A stretch of 64,000 nucleotides of DNA, from the NCBI RefSeq assembly GCF_037153975.1, contig NZ_JBBAYJ010000002.1, positions 163,583-227,582 on the forward strand. Reading direction: 5' to 3'. A program made the position numbers and the translations under genes. Below, piece after piece: positions 48,566 to 57,989 of this stretch (positions are counted from its first letter, which is position 1; each line of letters begins with the position of its first letter). The notes under the pieces are model-generated. The model had not been told where the DNA came from. It did no database searches and worked only from the letters and a program-made list of their open reading frames with translations. Source of the stretch: Aquipuribacter sp. SD81. GTDB lineage: Bacteria; Actinomycetota; Actinomycetes; Actinomycetales; JBBAYJ01.

Positions 48566-51500
48566 ATGCAGGGGTACCTGAGGTTCCCGTCGCTCGCCGG
48601 TGAGCGCCTCGCGCTCGCGGCCGAGGACGACGTCTGGCTCGTGGACCTCGCCGGTGCCGGGCCCGGGCGCGCCGAGCGGCTCTCGGCGGACCGGGCGCCG
48701 GTGGCGTACCCCGTGCTGTCGCCCGACGGCACCCGCGTCGCGTGGGTGAGCGGCCGGGACGGCGCCCCCGACGTCGTGGCCGCGGCGGTCGACGGCGGTG
48801 GCGCGGACCGGCTGACGTGGTGGGGCGACACCCACCTGCGCGTCCTCGGCTGGCACGACGGCGCCGTCGTCGCGGCCACGGCGGTCGACCAGCCGCAGCG
48901 CTCGCGCACGTGGGCCCGCGCGGTCCCCCTCGACGGGGGCCCGGCGCCGGTGCTGCCGTACGGCCCGGTCACCGGCCTCGCGCGCGACGCGACGGGGCTC
49001 ACGGTGCTCTCGCGGGGCTTCGGCGGCCGGCGCCGCGACTACGCGTGGTGGAAGCGGTACCGCGGCGGGACGGCGTCGCGGCTGTGGGCCGCGACCGACG
49101 ACACCGGCGACGGCAGCGCCGCGTTCGAGCCGCTGCGCCCGGACCTCGACGGGCAGCTCGTGCACCCCATGGTCGTCGGTGGCCGCGTCGCGTTCCTGTC
49201 CGACCACGAGGGCCACGGCAACGTGTACTCCGTCCGCCCCGACGGCTCGGACCTGCGCCGGCACACCGACCACGACGGCTTCTGGGCCCGGCAGGCGAGC
49301 ACCGACGGCGAGCGCGTCGTCTACGCGTGCGGCGGCGAGCTGTGGCTGCTGGAGGACCTCGGGCGGGCCTCGCGACCGCGCCGGCTCGAGGTGTCGACGG
49401 GAGGGCCGCGGTCGGTCACCGTCGCGCAGCCCGTCCCCGTCGCACGGCACCTCGACGACGTCGCCCTCGACCGCCGGGGCCGCCGGGTCGTGCTCGGCGT
49501 GCGCGGAGGCGTCCACGTCGCCGCGACGCAGGACGGCCCCGCGCGCGCCCTGCCGGTCCCCGACGGGGCGCGGGCCCGGCTCGTGCGGGCCGTCGGCGAG
49601 GACGACGACCTCGTCGTCGCGTGGGTCGACGACGCCGAGGGCGAGGACGCCGTCTGCGTCGTCGCGGGCGACGCGGAGCCCCGGCGCCTGGCCACGGGGC
49701 GGCTCGGCCGGGCCCGCGACCTCGCGCTGAGCCCTGACGGGCGCACCGCCGCGGTCGGCACCCACGACGGCCGGCTCGTGGTCGTCGACCTCACGTCCGG
49801 CGCCGACGCCGACCCGTGGCGGGTGCTCGACCGCACGAGCGACGACGGTCCGACGCACCTCGCCTTCAGCCCGTGCTCCGGCTGGCTCGCGTGGTGCGCC
49901 CCCGGTCCGGAGCCGCTCAGCCAGATCCGGCTCGCGCGCCTGCGCGGCCCCGCGCCCGACGGCGGCGGGGACGACGGCGGCGGGGACGACGGCGACCTCG
50001 TCGTCGAGGCCACCCCCCTGCGCTTCACCGACGCCGAGCCCGTCTTCACGACCGACGGCCGCCACCTCGCCTTCCTGTCGCGACGGACCTTCGACCCCGT
50101 GTACGACGACATCGTCTTCGACCTCGCCTTCACCGCCGGGGTCCGGCCGTACCTGCTGCCGCTGACCCGCGACGCGGCCTCCCCCTTCGACCCGCGGCCC
50201 GGCGGTCGTCCCGCGCCGGACCCCGGGCACACCACGGGGCAGCCGGCTCGCGAGCCCGACGGCGGGTCGGCCGTCACCGCGGTCGACCTGGACGGCCTCG
50301 TGGAGCGCGTGGTCCCCGTCCCGGTCCCGACCGGCCGGGTGCGGGACCTGCGCGCGGTGGCCGGCGGCCTCGTGTGGCGGCGGGAGCCCGGGCTCGGGGA
50401 GCTCGGCGAGCAGCTGCCCCGACCGGCGGCGGAGCGGCCGCGGGCCGCGCTCGAGCGCGTCGACCTCGGCACGGGCGAGCACGTCGTGCTCGCGGAGGCG
50501 GCCGACGCCGTCGCGGCGAGCGGTGACGGGCACCGGCTCGCCGTCCGCGACGGCGAGACGCTCCTCGTGGTGCCGGCCGGCCGGCCGACGGGCGCCGAGG
50601 ACGCCCCGCCCCACCGGGTCGCCGTCGACCTGGACCGCGTGCGCGCGAGCGTCGTGCCGCTCACCGAGTGGCGGCAGATGTTCGAGGAGAACGGCCGCCT
50701 CGTGCGCGACCACTTCTGGGCGCCGGACCTGGCCGGGATCGACTGGGACGGGGTGCTCGGGCGGTACCGGCCGCTGCTGGAGCGCCTCGGCTCCCGCGAC
50801 GACCTGTCGGACCTGCTGTGGGAGGTCCTCGGCGAGCTCGGGACCTCCCACGCCTACGAGGTGCCGCCGGAGCGGCCGGTCGAGGCCGCGCGCCGCCTCG
50901 GCCGCCTCGGGGCGGACCTGCGCCGCGACCCCGACGGCCGGTGGCGGGTCGCGCGCGTGCTGCCCGGCGAGACGTCGGTCGGGCGGGCCCGCTCGCCGCT
51001 GTCCGCGCCCGGCGGCGGGGTGCGGGCCGGCGACGTCCTCGCCCGCGTCGACGGCCGCGCGGTCAACGGGCGCGGCCCCGGCCCGCTGCTCGTCGGCGCG
51101 GCGGGCACCCCCGTCGAGCTCGACGTGGTCCCGGGCGGCGACGGTGCGCCCCGTCGGGTCGTCGTCGTGCCGCTGGACGACGAGGAGCCGCTGCGCTACC
51201 AGGCGTGGGTCGCGGACACGCGCCGCCACGTGCACGAGGCGACGGACGGCCGGGTCGGCTACCTGCACGTGCCCGACATGATGGCCGAGGGCTGGGCGCA
51301 GCTGCACCGCGACCTGCGGCGCGAGGTCGAACGGGACGCCGTGCTGCTCGACGTGCGCGGCAACGGCGGCGGTCACGTCTCGCAGCTGGTCGTGGAGCGG
51401 CTCGCCCGGACCGTCCTCGGCTGGCAGGTGGGCCGCGGCTGGCAGCCGTTCTCCTACCCCGCGCACGCGCGGCGCGGGCCGCTCGTGTGCCTGAGCGACG

Positions 51501-51877
51501 AGAACGCCGGCTCCGACGGCGACATCGTCACGCAGGTCGTGCGACTGCGCGGGCTCGGTCCCGTGGTCGGCACCCGCACGTGGGGCGGCGTGGTCGGCAT
51601 CGACGGCCGCTACTCCCTCGTCGACGGCACCGGCGTCACGCAGCCGCGGTACGCGACGTGGTTCGCCGGCCCCGGCTGGGACGTGGAGAACCACGGGGTC
51701 GACCCCGACGTCGAGGTCGTCGTCACGCCCGGGGACTGGGCCGCCGGCCGCGACCCGCAGCTGGCCGAGGCGCTCCGCCTCGTGCTCGCGGCGCTCGCCG
51801 ACCACGAGCCGCTGCGTCCGGCCGACGTCGCGACCCGACCGTCCCGGGTCCCGCCGCCCCTGCCGCCGCGACCCTGA
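48566..51877 (+). CDS. tricorn-like protease (S41)
   Basis: Protein of 1103 residues, near the 1071 of archaeal tricorn. N-terminal beta-propeller repeats (about 1-620) such as AYPVLSPDGTRVAWVSGRDG and LALSPDGRTAAVGTHDG are followed by a C1 domain with ELGTSHAYEV (Ser-His about 760-761), a PDZ domain (about 780-860, GGVRAGDVLARVDGRAVNG) and the S41 core with CLSDENAGSDGDIV (nucleophile Ser about 982) and WDVENHGVDPDVE (Glu about 1041). These equal tricorn's tetrad. It probably degrades oligopeptides in the cytoplasm. Confidence 0.93.
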   Translation: MQGYLRFPSLAGERLALAAEDDVWLVDLAGAGPGRAERLSADRAPVAYPVLSPDGTRVAWVSGRDGAPDVVAAAVDGGGADRLTWWGDTHLRVLGWHDGAVVAATAVDQPQRSRTWARAVPLDGGPAPVLPYGPVTGLARDATGLTVLSRGFGGRRRDYAWWKRYRGGTASRLWAATDDTGDGSAAFEPLRPDLDGQLVHPMVVGGRVAFLSDHEGHGNVYSVRPDGSDLRRHTDHDGFWARQASTDGERVVYACGGELWLLEDLGRASRPRRLEVSTGGPRSVTVAQPVPVARHLDDVALDRRGRRVVLGVRGGVHVAATQDGPARALPVPDGARARLVRAVGEDDDLVVAWVDDAEGEDAVCVVAGDAEPRRLATGRLGRARDLALSPDGRTAAVGTHDGRLVVVDLTSGADADPWRVLDRTSDDGPTHLAFSPCSGWLAWCAPGPEPLSQIRLARLRGPAPDGGGDDGGGDDGDLVVEATPLRFTDAEPVFTTDGRHLAFLSRRTFDPVYDDIVFDLAFTAGVRPYLLPLTRDAASPFDPRPGGRPAPDPGHTTGQPAREPDGGSAVTAVDLDGLVERVVPVPVPTGRVRDLRAVAGGLVWRREPGLGELGEQLPRPAAERPRAALERVDLGTGEHVVLAEAADAVAASGDGHRLAVRDGETLLVVPAGRPTGAEDAPPHRVAVDLDRVRASVVPLTEWRQMFEENGRLVRDHFWAPDLAGIDWDGVLGRYRPLLERLGSRDDLSDLLWEVLGELGTSHAYEVPPERPVEAARRLGRLGADLRRDPDGRWRVARVLPGETSVGRARSPLSAPGGGVRAGDVLARVDGRAVNGRGPGPLLVGAAGTPVELDVVPGGDGAPRRVVVVPLDDEEPLRYQAWVADTRRHVHEATDGRVGYLHVPDMMAEGWAQLHRDLRREVERDAVLLDVRGNGGGHVSQLVVERLARTVLGWQVGRGWQPFSYPAHARRGPLVCLSDENAGSDGDIVTQVVRLRGLGPVVGTRTWGGVVGIDGRYSLVDGTGVTQPRYATWFAGPGWDVENHGVDPDVEVVVTPGDWAAGRDPQLAEALRLVLAALADHEPLRPADVATRPSRVPPPLPPRP

Positions 51878-51903
51878 GCGCCCGCGCCGTGGGGTGCGGG
51901 CGC
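51878..51903 (+). terminator. hairpin after tricorn gene
   Basis: GCGCCCGC (51878-51885) and GCGGGCGC (51896-51903) form an 8-bp stem with a 10-nt loop, 1 nt after the tricorn stop codon. Confidence 0.6.
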
Positions 51904-51914
51904 CCCGGTCGGCG

Positions 51915-51970
51915 GGCGCTGGTCAGGGGGCGCTGCTCAACGGGCGGCGCTCAGCGGGCGGTGGTCAGTG
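51915..51970. repeat. four 14-bp tandem units at the 3' end of the MFS gene
   Basis: Units begin at 51915, 51929, 51943 and 51957 with consensus GGCGsTGsTCArsG. Each contains TCA, which is TGA on the minus strand; the copy at 51965-51967 is the actual stop of the MFS gene. The pattern looks like slippage duplication of the gene's 3' end into the gap. Confidence 0.75.
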
Positions 51971-53257
51971 GGCGGTGGCCGGGACGGCCTCGCGCTCGCC
52001 GGGCGCCACCGGGGCGTCCGGGTCGGCGAGGCGCCACGGGCGCACGACCGTCACGAGGACGACGAGGGCGAGCAGGAGCGCGACGAGGATGACGGCGCCC
52101 ATCGCGAGGGCGTCGTTGCCGAGCACGCCGACCAGCGGCGACACGAGGGCCCCGACGCCGAACTGCACGGCGCCGAGCACCGCGGCCGCGGCACCCGCGG
52201 CCTCCCCGTGGCGCGTGAGCGCGAGGGCCGGGGCGTTGGGCAGGGCGAGCCCGACCGCGAAGAGCACCGCCCACAGCGGCAGGACGACCCCGAGCAGGCC
52301 GCCGGTCGAGGTCGCGGCGAGGGCGAGACCGCTCGCCCCCGCGAGCGCGCCGCCGACGGTGCCGGCGAGCAGCAGCGTCGCCGGCGACCAGCGGCGCAGC
52401 AGCACCGGGTTGAGCTGGGTCGCCGCGATGAGCCAGAACGCCCCCGCGCCGAACAGCAGGCCGAACTGCTGCTCGTCGAGCCCGAACTCGCCCTGGTACA
52501 CGAACGACGAGCCCGCCACGTAGCTGAACAGCCCGGCCATGGTGAGACCCGCGACGACGACCAGGCCGACGTAGGCGCGGTCGCGCAGCAGACCGCCGTA
52601 GGTGCGCACGGTGGCCAGCGGCCGGCTGGAGCGGCGGCGCTCCGGGGGCAGCGTCTCCCGCAGCGCGATGCTGCCGAGCACGACGAGCGCGACGCCGTAC
52701 AGCGCGAGCAGGGCGAAGACGCCCCGCCACGAGGTGACGCGCAGCACCTCCCCGCCGATGGTGGGCGCGAGGACCGGGGCCGCCCCCATGACGAGGAACA
52801 GCCGCGACAGCATGGTCGCCGCGGCACGGCCGGAGTACAGGTCGCGCACGACCGCGAGCGCGACGACCGCGCCCGCCGCGGTGCCGACGCCCTGCAGCAC
52901 GCGCAGCACACCGAGGGTGACGATGTCGGGGGCGAGCATGATGAGCAGGGATGCGACGACGTGCAGCGCCGTGCCCGCGAGCAGCGGCAGCCGCCGACCG
53001 AAGGCGTCCGACAGGGGCCCGATGACGAGCTGGCCGAGCGCGAGGCCGACGAGGGTGCCGGTGAGGGTGAGCTGCACCGCCGCCTCGGTGGTCTGCAGCT
53101 CGGTGGCGATCGTCGGCAGGGCCGGCAGGTACATGTCGATCGTGAGCGGCCCGATCGCGACGAAGACGCCGAGCACGAGCGCGGTGCGGGCCATCGAGGG
53201 GGGTGCGTCGCCGGGGAGGCGGGGGGCAGGGCCGGAGGGGCGGGCGTCCACGGTCAC
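51965..53257 (-). CDS. Bcr/CflA-type MFS drug exporter
   Basis: Protein of 430 residues with 12 membrane spans. DMYLPALPTIATELQTTEAA is the Bcr/CflA hallmark after span 1, and LGQLVIGPLSDAFGRRLPLL the MFS loop. ARALQGVGT-like VLRVLQGVGTAAGAVVALAV is span 4. The family exports drugs such as bicyclomycin and chloramphenicol, or peptides and sulfonamides. The GTG at 53255 is the longest start; an ATG 21 codons later precedes the first span and is a good alternative. Confidence 0.9.
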   Translation of the reverse strand: MTVDARPSGPAPRLPGDAPPSMARTALVLGVFVAIGPLTIDMYLPALPTIATELQTTEAAVQLTLTGTLVGLALGQLVIGPLSDAFGRRLPLLAGTALHVVASLLIMLAPDIVTLGVLRVLQGVGTAAGAVVALAVVRDLYSGRAAATMLSRLFLVMGAAPVLAPTIGGEVLRVTSWRGVFALLALYGVALVVLGSIALRETLPPERRRSSRPLATVRTYGGLLRDRAYVGLVVVAGLTMAGLFSYVAGSSFVYQGEFGLDEQQFGLLFGAGAFWLIAATQLNPVLLRRWSPATLLLAGTVGGALAGASGLALAATSTGGLLGVVLPLWAVLFAVGLALPNAPALALTRHGEAAGAAAAVLGAVQFGVGALVSPLVGVLGNDALAMGAVILVALLLALVVLVTVVRPWRLADPDAPVAPGEREAVPATAH

Positions 53258-53397
53258 GCCTGGCGAACCAGGGCACCGGCGCCCCTATTCCGCCGGGTGC
53301 ACCGACGAACCCGGGGGGCCGGTGCCCCGGACCTCCGCGGGGCCGCGACGGTGCGGTGGCGGGCCGCCCGCTGCGGCGCTCTGGCACGGTGGGCGCC

Positions 53398-54288
53398 GTG
53401 GTGAGGACGAGCGAGGCGACGGTGGCCGGCGAGGAGACGTACCGCCTGGGTGAGGGTCCCCGGTGGGACGCCGCCGCCGGGCGCCTGCTGTGGGTCGACA
53501 TCCACGCCGGAGCGGTGCACAGGGGCCGGCTGGACGACCGCGGCCTCGTCGAGGTGACGTCGCGGACGGTGCTCGGGGAGCAGGTCGGGGCGGCGCTGCC
53601 GCGGGAGGACGGCGGGCTCGTGCTGGCCGGGCAGGAGCACGTCCTGCTGCTCGACGCGGACGGCGCCGTCACCCGCGGCGTCCGGGTCGTGCCCGCCGGC
53701 AGCGGGCGCCGCTGCAACGACGCGGCCACCGACCCCGCCGGCCGGCTGCTCGTCGGCACCCTGTCGCTGGCGGGAGGCAGCACGCGCGAGGTGCTCGTGC
53801 GCCTGGAGGCCGACGGCTCCCTCACGACCCTCGACGACGACCTCGGCCAGGCCAACGGCATCGCGTGGTCGGTGGACGGGCGGCGGCTGTTCAGCGTCGA
53901 CACCACGCGCCACACGGTCCTCGTCCGCGACCACGACCCGGCCACCGGGGCGACCGGCCCGCGCCGCGCGCACCTGGTCCTCGACGACCTCCTCCCCGAC
54001 GGCATCACCGTCGACGCCGACGACCACCTGTGGGTCGCGCTGTTCGGAGCCGGGCAGGTGCGCCGCTACGCACCGGACGGCACGCTCGCCGACGTCGTCC
54101 GCGTGCCGGCGCCCAACACCACGAGCATGGCCCTGGCCGGGGACGACCTGCGGACCCTCGTCGTCACGACCGCGGCCGCGGAGCTCGACGACGAGCAGCG
54201 GCAGGAGCACCCCCTGTCGGGTCGGCTGTTCAGCACACGCGTCGACACCCCCGGCCTGCCCGCGACGCCGTGGCGCGCCGGCGCGTGA
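53398..54288 (+). CDS. SMP-30/gluconolactonase family protein
   Basis: Protein of about 296 residues forming a six-bladed propeller. Metal-binding elements are seen: GEGPRWDAAAGRLLWVDI (Glu), RRCNDAATDPAGRLLVGTL (Asn-Asp), QANGIAWSVDGRRLFSVDT (Asn) and LPDGITVDADDHLWVALFGA (Asp). It should hydrolyse sugar lactones with a divalent metal. Tandem GTG codons at 53398 and 53401 are equal candidates. It is divergent from the exporter. Confidence 0.92.
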   Translation: MVRTSEATVAGEETYRLGEGPRWDAAAGRLLWVDIHAGAVHRGRLDDRGLVEVTSRTVLGEQVGAALPREDGGLVLAGQEHVLLLDADGAVTRGVRVVPAGSGRRCNDAATDPAGRLLVGTLSLAGGSTREVLVRLEADGSLTTLDDDLGQANGIAWSVDGRRLFSVDTTRHTVLVRDHDPATGATGPRRAHLVLDDLLPDGITVDADDHLWVALFGAGQVRRYAPDGTLADVVRVPAPNTTSMALAGDDLRTLVVTTAAAELDDEQRQEHPLSGRLFSTRVDTPGLPATPWRAGA

Positions 54289-54313
54289 GCGCCGGCCCGA
54301 CCGTCCGCACCCG

Positions 54314-56542
54314 TCAGACCGTGACCTCGAACCACACGCGCTGGCCGCTGCTGGTCCGCTGGCTGCCCCACGCGTCGGCGAGCTCGGCGACCAGCCGCAG
54401 CCCGCGGCCGCGGGTGGCCTCGTCGGGCACGTCGCGGGCGACCGCCCGTCCCTTGGTCCCGTGGTCGGCCACCGTCACGAGCAGGCGACCCTCACCGAGA
54501 CGCACCGACAGCTCCGACGAGGTCCGCGCGTGCACGACCGCGTTCGTCACGAGCTCGCTCACCGCGAGCAGCACGTCGTCGCGGCGGGCCGGCACGCCCC
54601 AGGAGTCGAGGCACGCGTCGACCCAGGCGCGCGCGGCGCGCACGGCCGTGTGCTCCGTCGGCAGGGTCGTGCGGGCCGAGCGGTAGGCCGAGCCGGTCCG
54701 GGTCGCGGCCAGGACGGCCACGTCGTCCCCGCTCGTGCGCGCGTAGCGGTCGATGAGGTCGCTGCACAGCCGGAACGGGTCGTCGCCGGGGGCCGCACCG
54801 ACCTCCTCGGCCAGGCGGGCCATGCTCGTCGTGAGCGACTCGTGCCGCCGCTCGACGAGGCCGTCGGTGACGAGCAGGAGCAGGTCCCCCACCCCCAGCT
54901 CGAAGTCCGTCGCCGGGTGCTGGTCCTCGGAGGGGCCGACCGGGGCCGCCACGCCGAGCGGCGGCCCCGGCCGCACGTCGACCCACTCCGCGGTGGCCTC
55001 GCCCGCGCGGCGCACCAGCGGTGGGGCGTGACCGGCGCTCGCCGTGCACGCCGTGCCGGTCCGGGGGTCGACGAGCACGTACGTCACGGTGACGAAGAAC
55101 CCGGCGCTGAAGGCGTCGCTCGAGGCCTCCAGCGAGCGGAGCAGGGCGCTGCTCGCCGCGAGCACGCTCGCCGGCGCGGGGTCCGTCAGGGCCGCGGCCC
55201 GTACCGCCGTGCGGACCTGGCCCATGACGGAGGCCGCGACGACGCCGTGGCCCATGGCGTCGCCGATGACGAGCGCGACCCGGTCCTCCGACACCTCGAA
55301 CGCGTCGTAGAAGTCGCCGCCGACGTCGGTGGTGCCGGGCGCGGGCTCGTAGCGACCGGTCAGCAGCATGCGCTCCGGCTGCGGCAGGGTGTCGGGCAGG
55401 AGGCTGCGCTGGAGCACCTGGGCCACGGAGCGCTCCTCCTCCAGGCGGCGGGCGCGCTGCACCGCCCGGACGAGCACGTGCACGCACCCGGTGAGCAGCA
55501 GCTGCTCGGCCAGGGCGACCGGGCCGTCGTGGCCGACGACGAGCGCGCCGAGGAGCCGGTGCCGGGGGCGCCGGTGGCCGCCCCGCTCCCCCGCCGCGGC
55601 CGCGTCGCCGACGCCCTCCTCGCCGTCCGGGTCCCGGTCGGTGACGAGCGGGAGCACCTGCAGCTCGCGCTGGTCGCGGTCGACCCGGTCGGCGCGGCGG
55701 TCGAGGACGGCGAGCAGCCAGTCGCGGGCCTCGTCGCCCGCGAGCGTGGCGCCGTCGACCACCGCCCGCCACGCGGCCGCCGGCACGGGCGGCAGCGCGT
55801 GCCACAGCGGCGGCAGCGGGTCGGGCGACTCGTCCGGGGCCTCGTCGACGAGGCCGCGGACCGTGACCGGCACCTCCCCCGGGCCGATCACGCACAGGCG
55901 CACGTAGTCCGCACCGAGCAGGCCGGTCCCGAAGCGGAGCACGAGCCGAGCGACGTCGTCCAGCGTCGCGGCGCTCGCCAGCGCGGCCGAGAAGCGGCCG
56001 AGCAGGTCGACGGCGTGCGCGGTCCCCGTCGTCTCGACGGCGACCGTCAGCATGCCGCTCACGGCGCCGTCGCCGTCGCGCACGGGCAGGTAGCCGCGGG
56101 TGAAGCGGCCCTCGCGCCGCCCTCCCGAGCGGTCTGGCAGCAGCGGGAGGAGGGTGTCGGCCTCGTAGAAGGTCTCACCGGTCGCGTAGACGTGGCGGAC
56201 CCGGTCGCCGACCCCCGGCAGGTCCCACGCCTCGGCCCACACCTCGGCGGCCGGGCGGCCGTAGGCGTCGCGCGGGTCCTGCGTGAGGAAGGTGGCGTAC
56301 GCGGCGTTGAACAGCAGGCGGTGCCGGGCCCCGTGCGCGTACGCCATGGGGACCGGGGAGACCATGACGAGGTCGAGCACCGCCCGCAGCGTCGGGTCGT
56401 CGGCGCCCTCGCCGAGCACGTCGCGCGCGACGGCCACCGACGCGAAGTCCGGCCACGGCTCGTGGGGGCCGCCGTCCAGCGTCGCCCGGGCGGCCGGCTC
56501 GACGGGTCGTGCCCTGTTCGGAGCGAGGGGGTCAACGGGCAC
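54314..56542 (-). CDS. PAS-GAF-SpoIIE phosphatase with anti-sigma HATPase domain
   Basis: Protein of 742 residues. PAS (about 40-165, SPVPMAYAHGARHRLLFNAA), GAF-like (about 175-360), SpoIIE (about 375-590: RSLLPDTLPQPERMLLTGRY, VGGDFYDAF, GDAMGHGVVAASVMGQ) and HATPase (about 610-742: AVSELVTNAVVHARTSSEL, ATRGRGLRLVAELADAWG). The start is the GTG at 56540 preceded by GGAGGA; a GTG at 56558 is possible. It should dephosphorylate an anti-anti-sigma factor and/or act as RsbW-like kinase. Closely related to 59510-61714. Confidence 0.92.
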   Translation of the reverse strand: MPVDPLAPNRARPVEPAARATLDGGPHEPWPDFASVAVARDVLGEGADDPTLRAVLDLVMVSPVPMAYAHGARHRLLFNAAYATFLTQDPRDAYGRPAAEVWAEAWDLPGVGDRVRHVYATGETFYEADTLLPLLPDRSGGRREGRFTRGYLPVRDGDGAVSGMLTVAVETTGTAHAVDLLGRFSAALASAATLDDVARLVLRFGTGLLGADYVRLCVIGPGEVPVTVRGLVDEAPDESPDPLPPLWHALPPVPAAAWRAVVDGATLAGDEARDWLLAVLDRRADRVDRDQRELQVLPLVTDRDPDGEEGVGDAAAAGERGGHRRPRHRLLGALVVGHDGPVALAEQLLLTGCVHVLVRAVQRARRLEEERSVAQVLQRSLLPDTLPQPERMLLTGRYEPAPGTTDVGGDFYDAFEVSEDRVALVIGDAMGHGVVAASVMGQVRTAVRAAALTDPAPASVLAASSALLRSLEASSDAFSAGFFVTVTYVLVDPRTGTACTASAGHAPPLVRRAGEATAEWVDVRPGPPLGVAAPVGPSEDQHPATDFELGVGDLLLLVTDGLVERRHESLTTSMARLAEEVGAAPGDDPFRLCSDLIDRYARTSGDDVAVLAATRTGSAYRSARTTLPTEHTAVRAARAWVDACLDSWGVPARRDDVLLAVSELVTNAVVHARTSSELSVRLGEGRLLVTVADHGTKGRAVARDVPDEATRGRGLRLVAELADAWGSQRTSSGQRVWFEVTV

Positions 56543-56696
56543 GCCGGGTCCTCCGGGCACGTCGCCTCGCGGCGTCCTCGCCGACGGTCTCGCGGCGGGC
56601 ATGATCGTAGCCCGACCGTGCGTCGACGGCCCGCCCCGACGTCGCGTCCCGACGTCGCGCCGCCGCCCGTGCCCGACGCGGGCTACGGTTCGCGGC

Positions 56697-57950
56697 GTGT
56701 CGGGCACGCGCGCCTCGGGCGCCTCGCAGCCGCCCGACGCACCCGGCGGCGCGCCCGGGCTGCCGGCACCGGTGTGGGTGCTGGCCGCCGTCGCGTTCGT
56801 CGTCGCCCTCGGCTTCGGCATCGTGGTGCCGGCCATCGCCCTCTTCGCGGACTCCTTCGGGGTGGGCCGCACCGCCGTTGGGCTCGCCGTCAGCGCCTTC
56901 GCGTTCTTCCGCCTCGTCACCGGCCCGCTGGGCGGCCGCCTGGTCACGCGCTGGGGCGAGCGGCCCGTGCTCGTCGCGGGCTGCCTCACCGTCGCCGTCA
57001 CCAGCGGCGTCGCGGGGTTCGCGCCCTCCTTCCCGGTCTTCGTGCTCCTGCGCGCCGCGGGCGGGGTCGGCTCCGCCGCGTTCACGATCGCGGCGGTGAC
57101 CCTGCTGCTGCGGGTCGCGCCCGAGCGGGCCCGGGCGCGGGCGACCGCGACGTTCCAGGGCGGCTTCCTGCTCGGGGGCATGGTGGGGCCGGCCTTCGGC
57201 GGCCTGCTGACCGACGTCGCGGTCTGGCTGCCGTTCGTCACGTACGGCACGACGCTCGTCGTCGCCGCGCTCGTCGCCCGCCTCGGCCTGCCCTCCCCGC
57301 CGCCGCAGGAGCAGGCCGCCGCGGCGGCCGCGGTGCCGCTGCCCGAGCGCCTGGCCGCGGCGCGCCGGCTGCTGCTGCACCCCGTGCTGGCCGTCGCCCT
57401 CGTCGCGAACCTCGGGGTCGGCTGGATGCTCTTCGGGGTGCGCAACTCGCTCGTCACGCTCTACGTCGTCGACCTCGGCGGCAGCGCGACGCTCGCGGGT
57501 GTCGTGCTGCTGCTCGGCGCGGTCGCGCAGGGCGTCACGCTGCGTCTGGCGGGCGGGCTGGCCGACACCCGCGGGCGTCGCCCGGCCCTGCTGCTCGGCT
57601 CGTGGCTCGGGGCCGGCTTCGTCGGGCTGCTCGCCGTGCCGGTGACCGGGACGGTCGGGCTCGTGCTCGCCGCGGTCGGCATGGCCGGCTTCGGGGTGGG
57701 CGCCGCGTTCCTCGCCAGTGCGCCCGGCGCGCTCGTCGCCGACGTCGGCCGGACCGGCGGCCGGGTCGCGGCGCTGCAGATGGCGAGCGACCTGGGCGCG
57801 GTCGTCGGCCCGCTCGCGGCCGGCGCGCTCGCGGACGCGAGCGGGTACCCGCTCGCCTTCGCGGTGAGCGCCGTCGTCGTGGGCGTCGCGGGCGTGGCGG
57901 CGCTCCGGATGCCGGAGACGGCGCCCGACGTGGTCGCGCGCACGCGCTGA
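56697..57950 (+). CDS. MFS transporter, drug-efflux type
   Basis: Protein of 417 residues from a GTG, with 12 membrane spans. LVTRWGERPVLVAGCLTVAV is the MFS loop; LLRAAGGVGSAAFTIAAVTL and ATFQGGFLLGGMVGPAFGGL are spans 4 and 5. GLADTRGRRPALLLGSWLGA is the repeat loop of the second half. Pattern is that of TCR/Tet-like multidrug efflux proteins. It starts 155 bp from the divergent phosphatase. Confidence 0.9.
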   Translation: MSGTRASGASQPPDAPGGAPGLPAPVWVLAAVAFVVALGFGIVVPAIALFADSFGVGRTAVGLAVSAFAFFRLVTGPLGGRLVTRWGERPVLVAGCLTVAVTSGVAGFAPSFPVFVLLRAAGGVGSAAFTIAAVTLLLRVAPERARARATATFQGGFLLGGMVGPAFGGLLTDVAVWLPFVTYGTTLVVAALVARLGLPSPPPQEQAAAAAAVPLPERLAAARRLLLHPVLAVALVANLGVGWMLFGVRNSLVTLYVVDLGGSATLAGVVLLLGAVAQGVTLRLAGGLADTRGRRPALLLGSWLGAGFVGLLAVPVTGTVGLVLAAVGMAGFGVGAAFLASAPGALVADVGRTGGRVAALQMASDLGAVVGPLAAGALADASGYPLAFAVSAVVVGVAGVAALRMPETAPDVVARTR

Positions 57951-57989
57951 CCGGGCGGCGCCCGGGTGCCGCCGACAAGGGGCGGCGGG

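Noticed and set aside
48437..51805. A 1122-codon minus-strand frame
   Set aside because: It is the shadow of the tricorn-like gene, which has full domain evidence on the plus strand.
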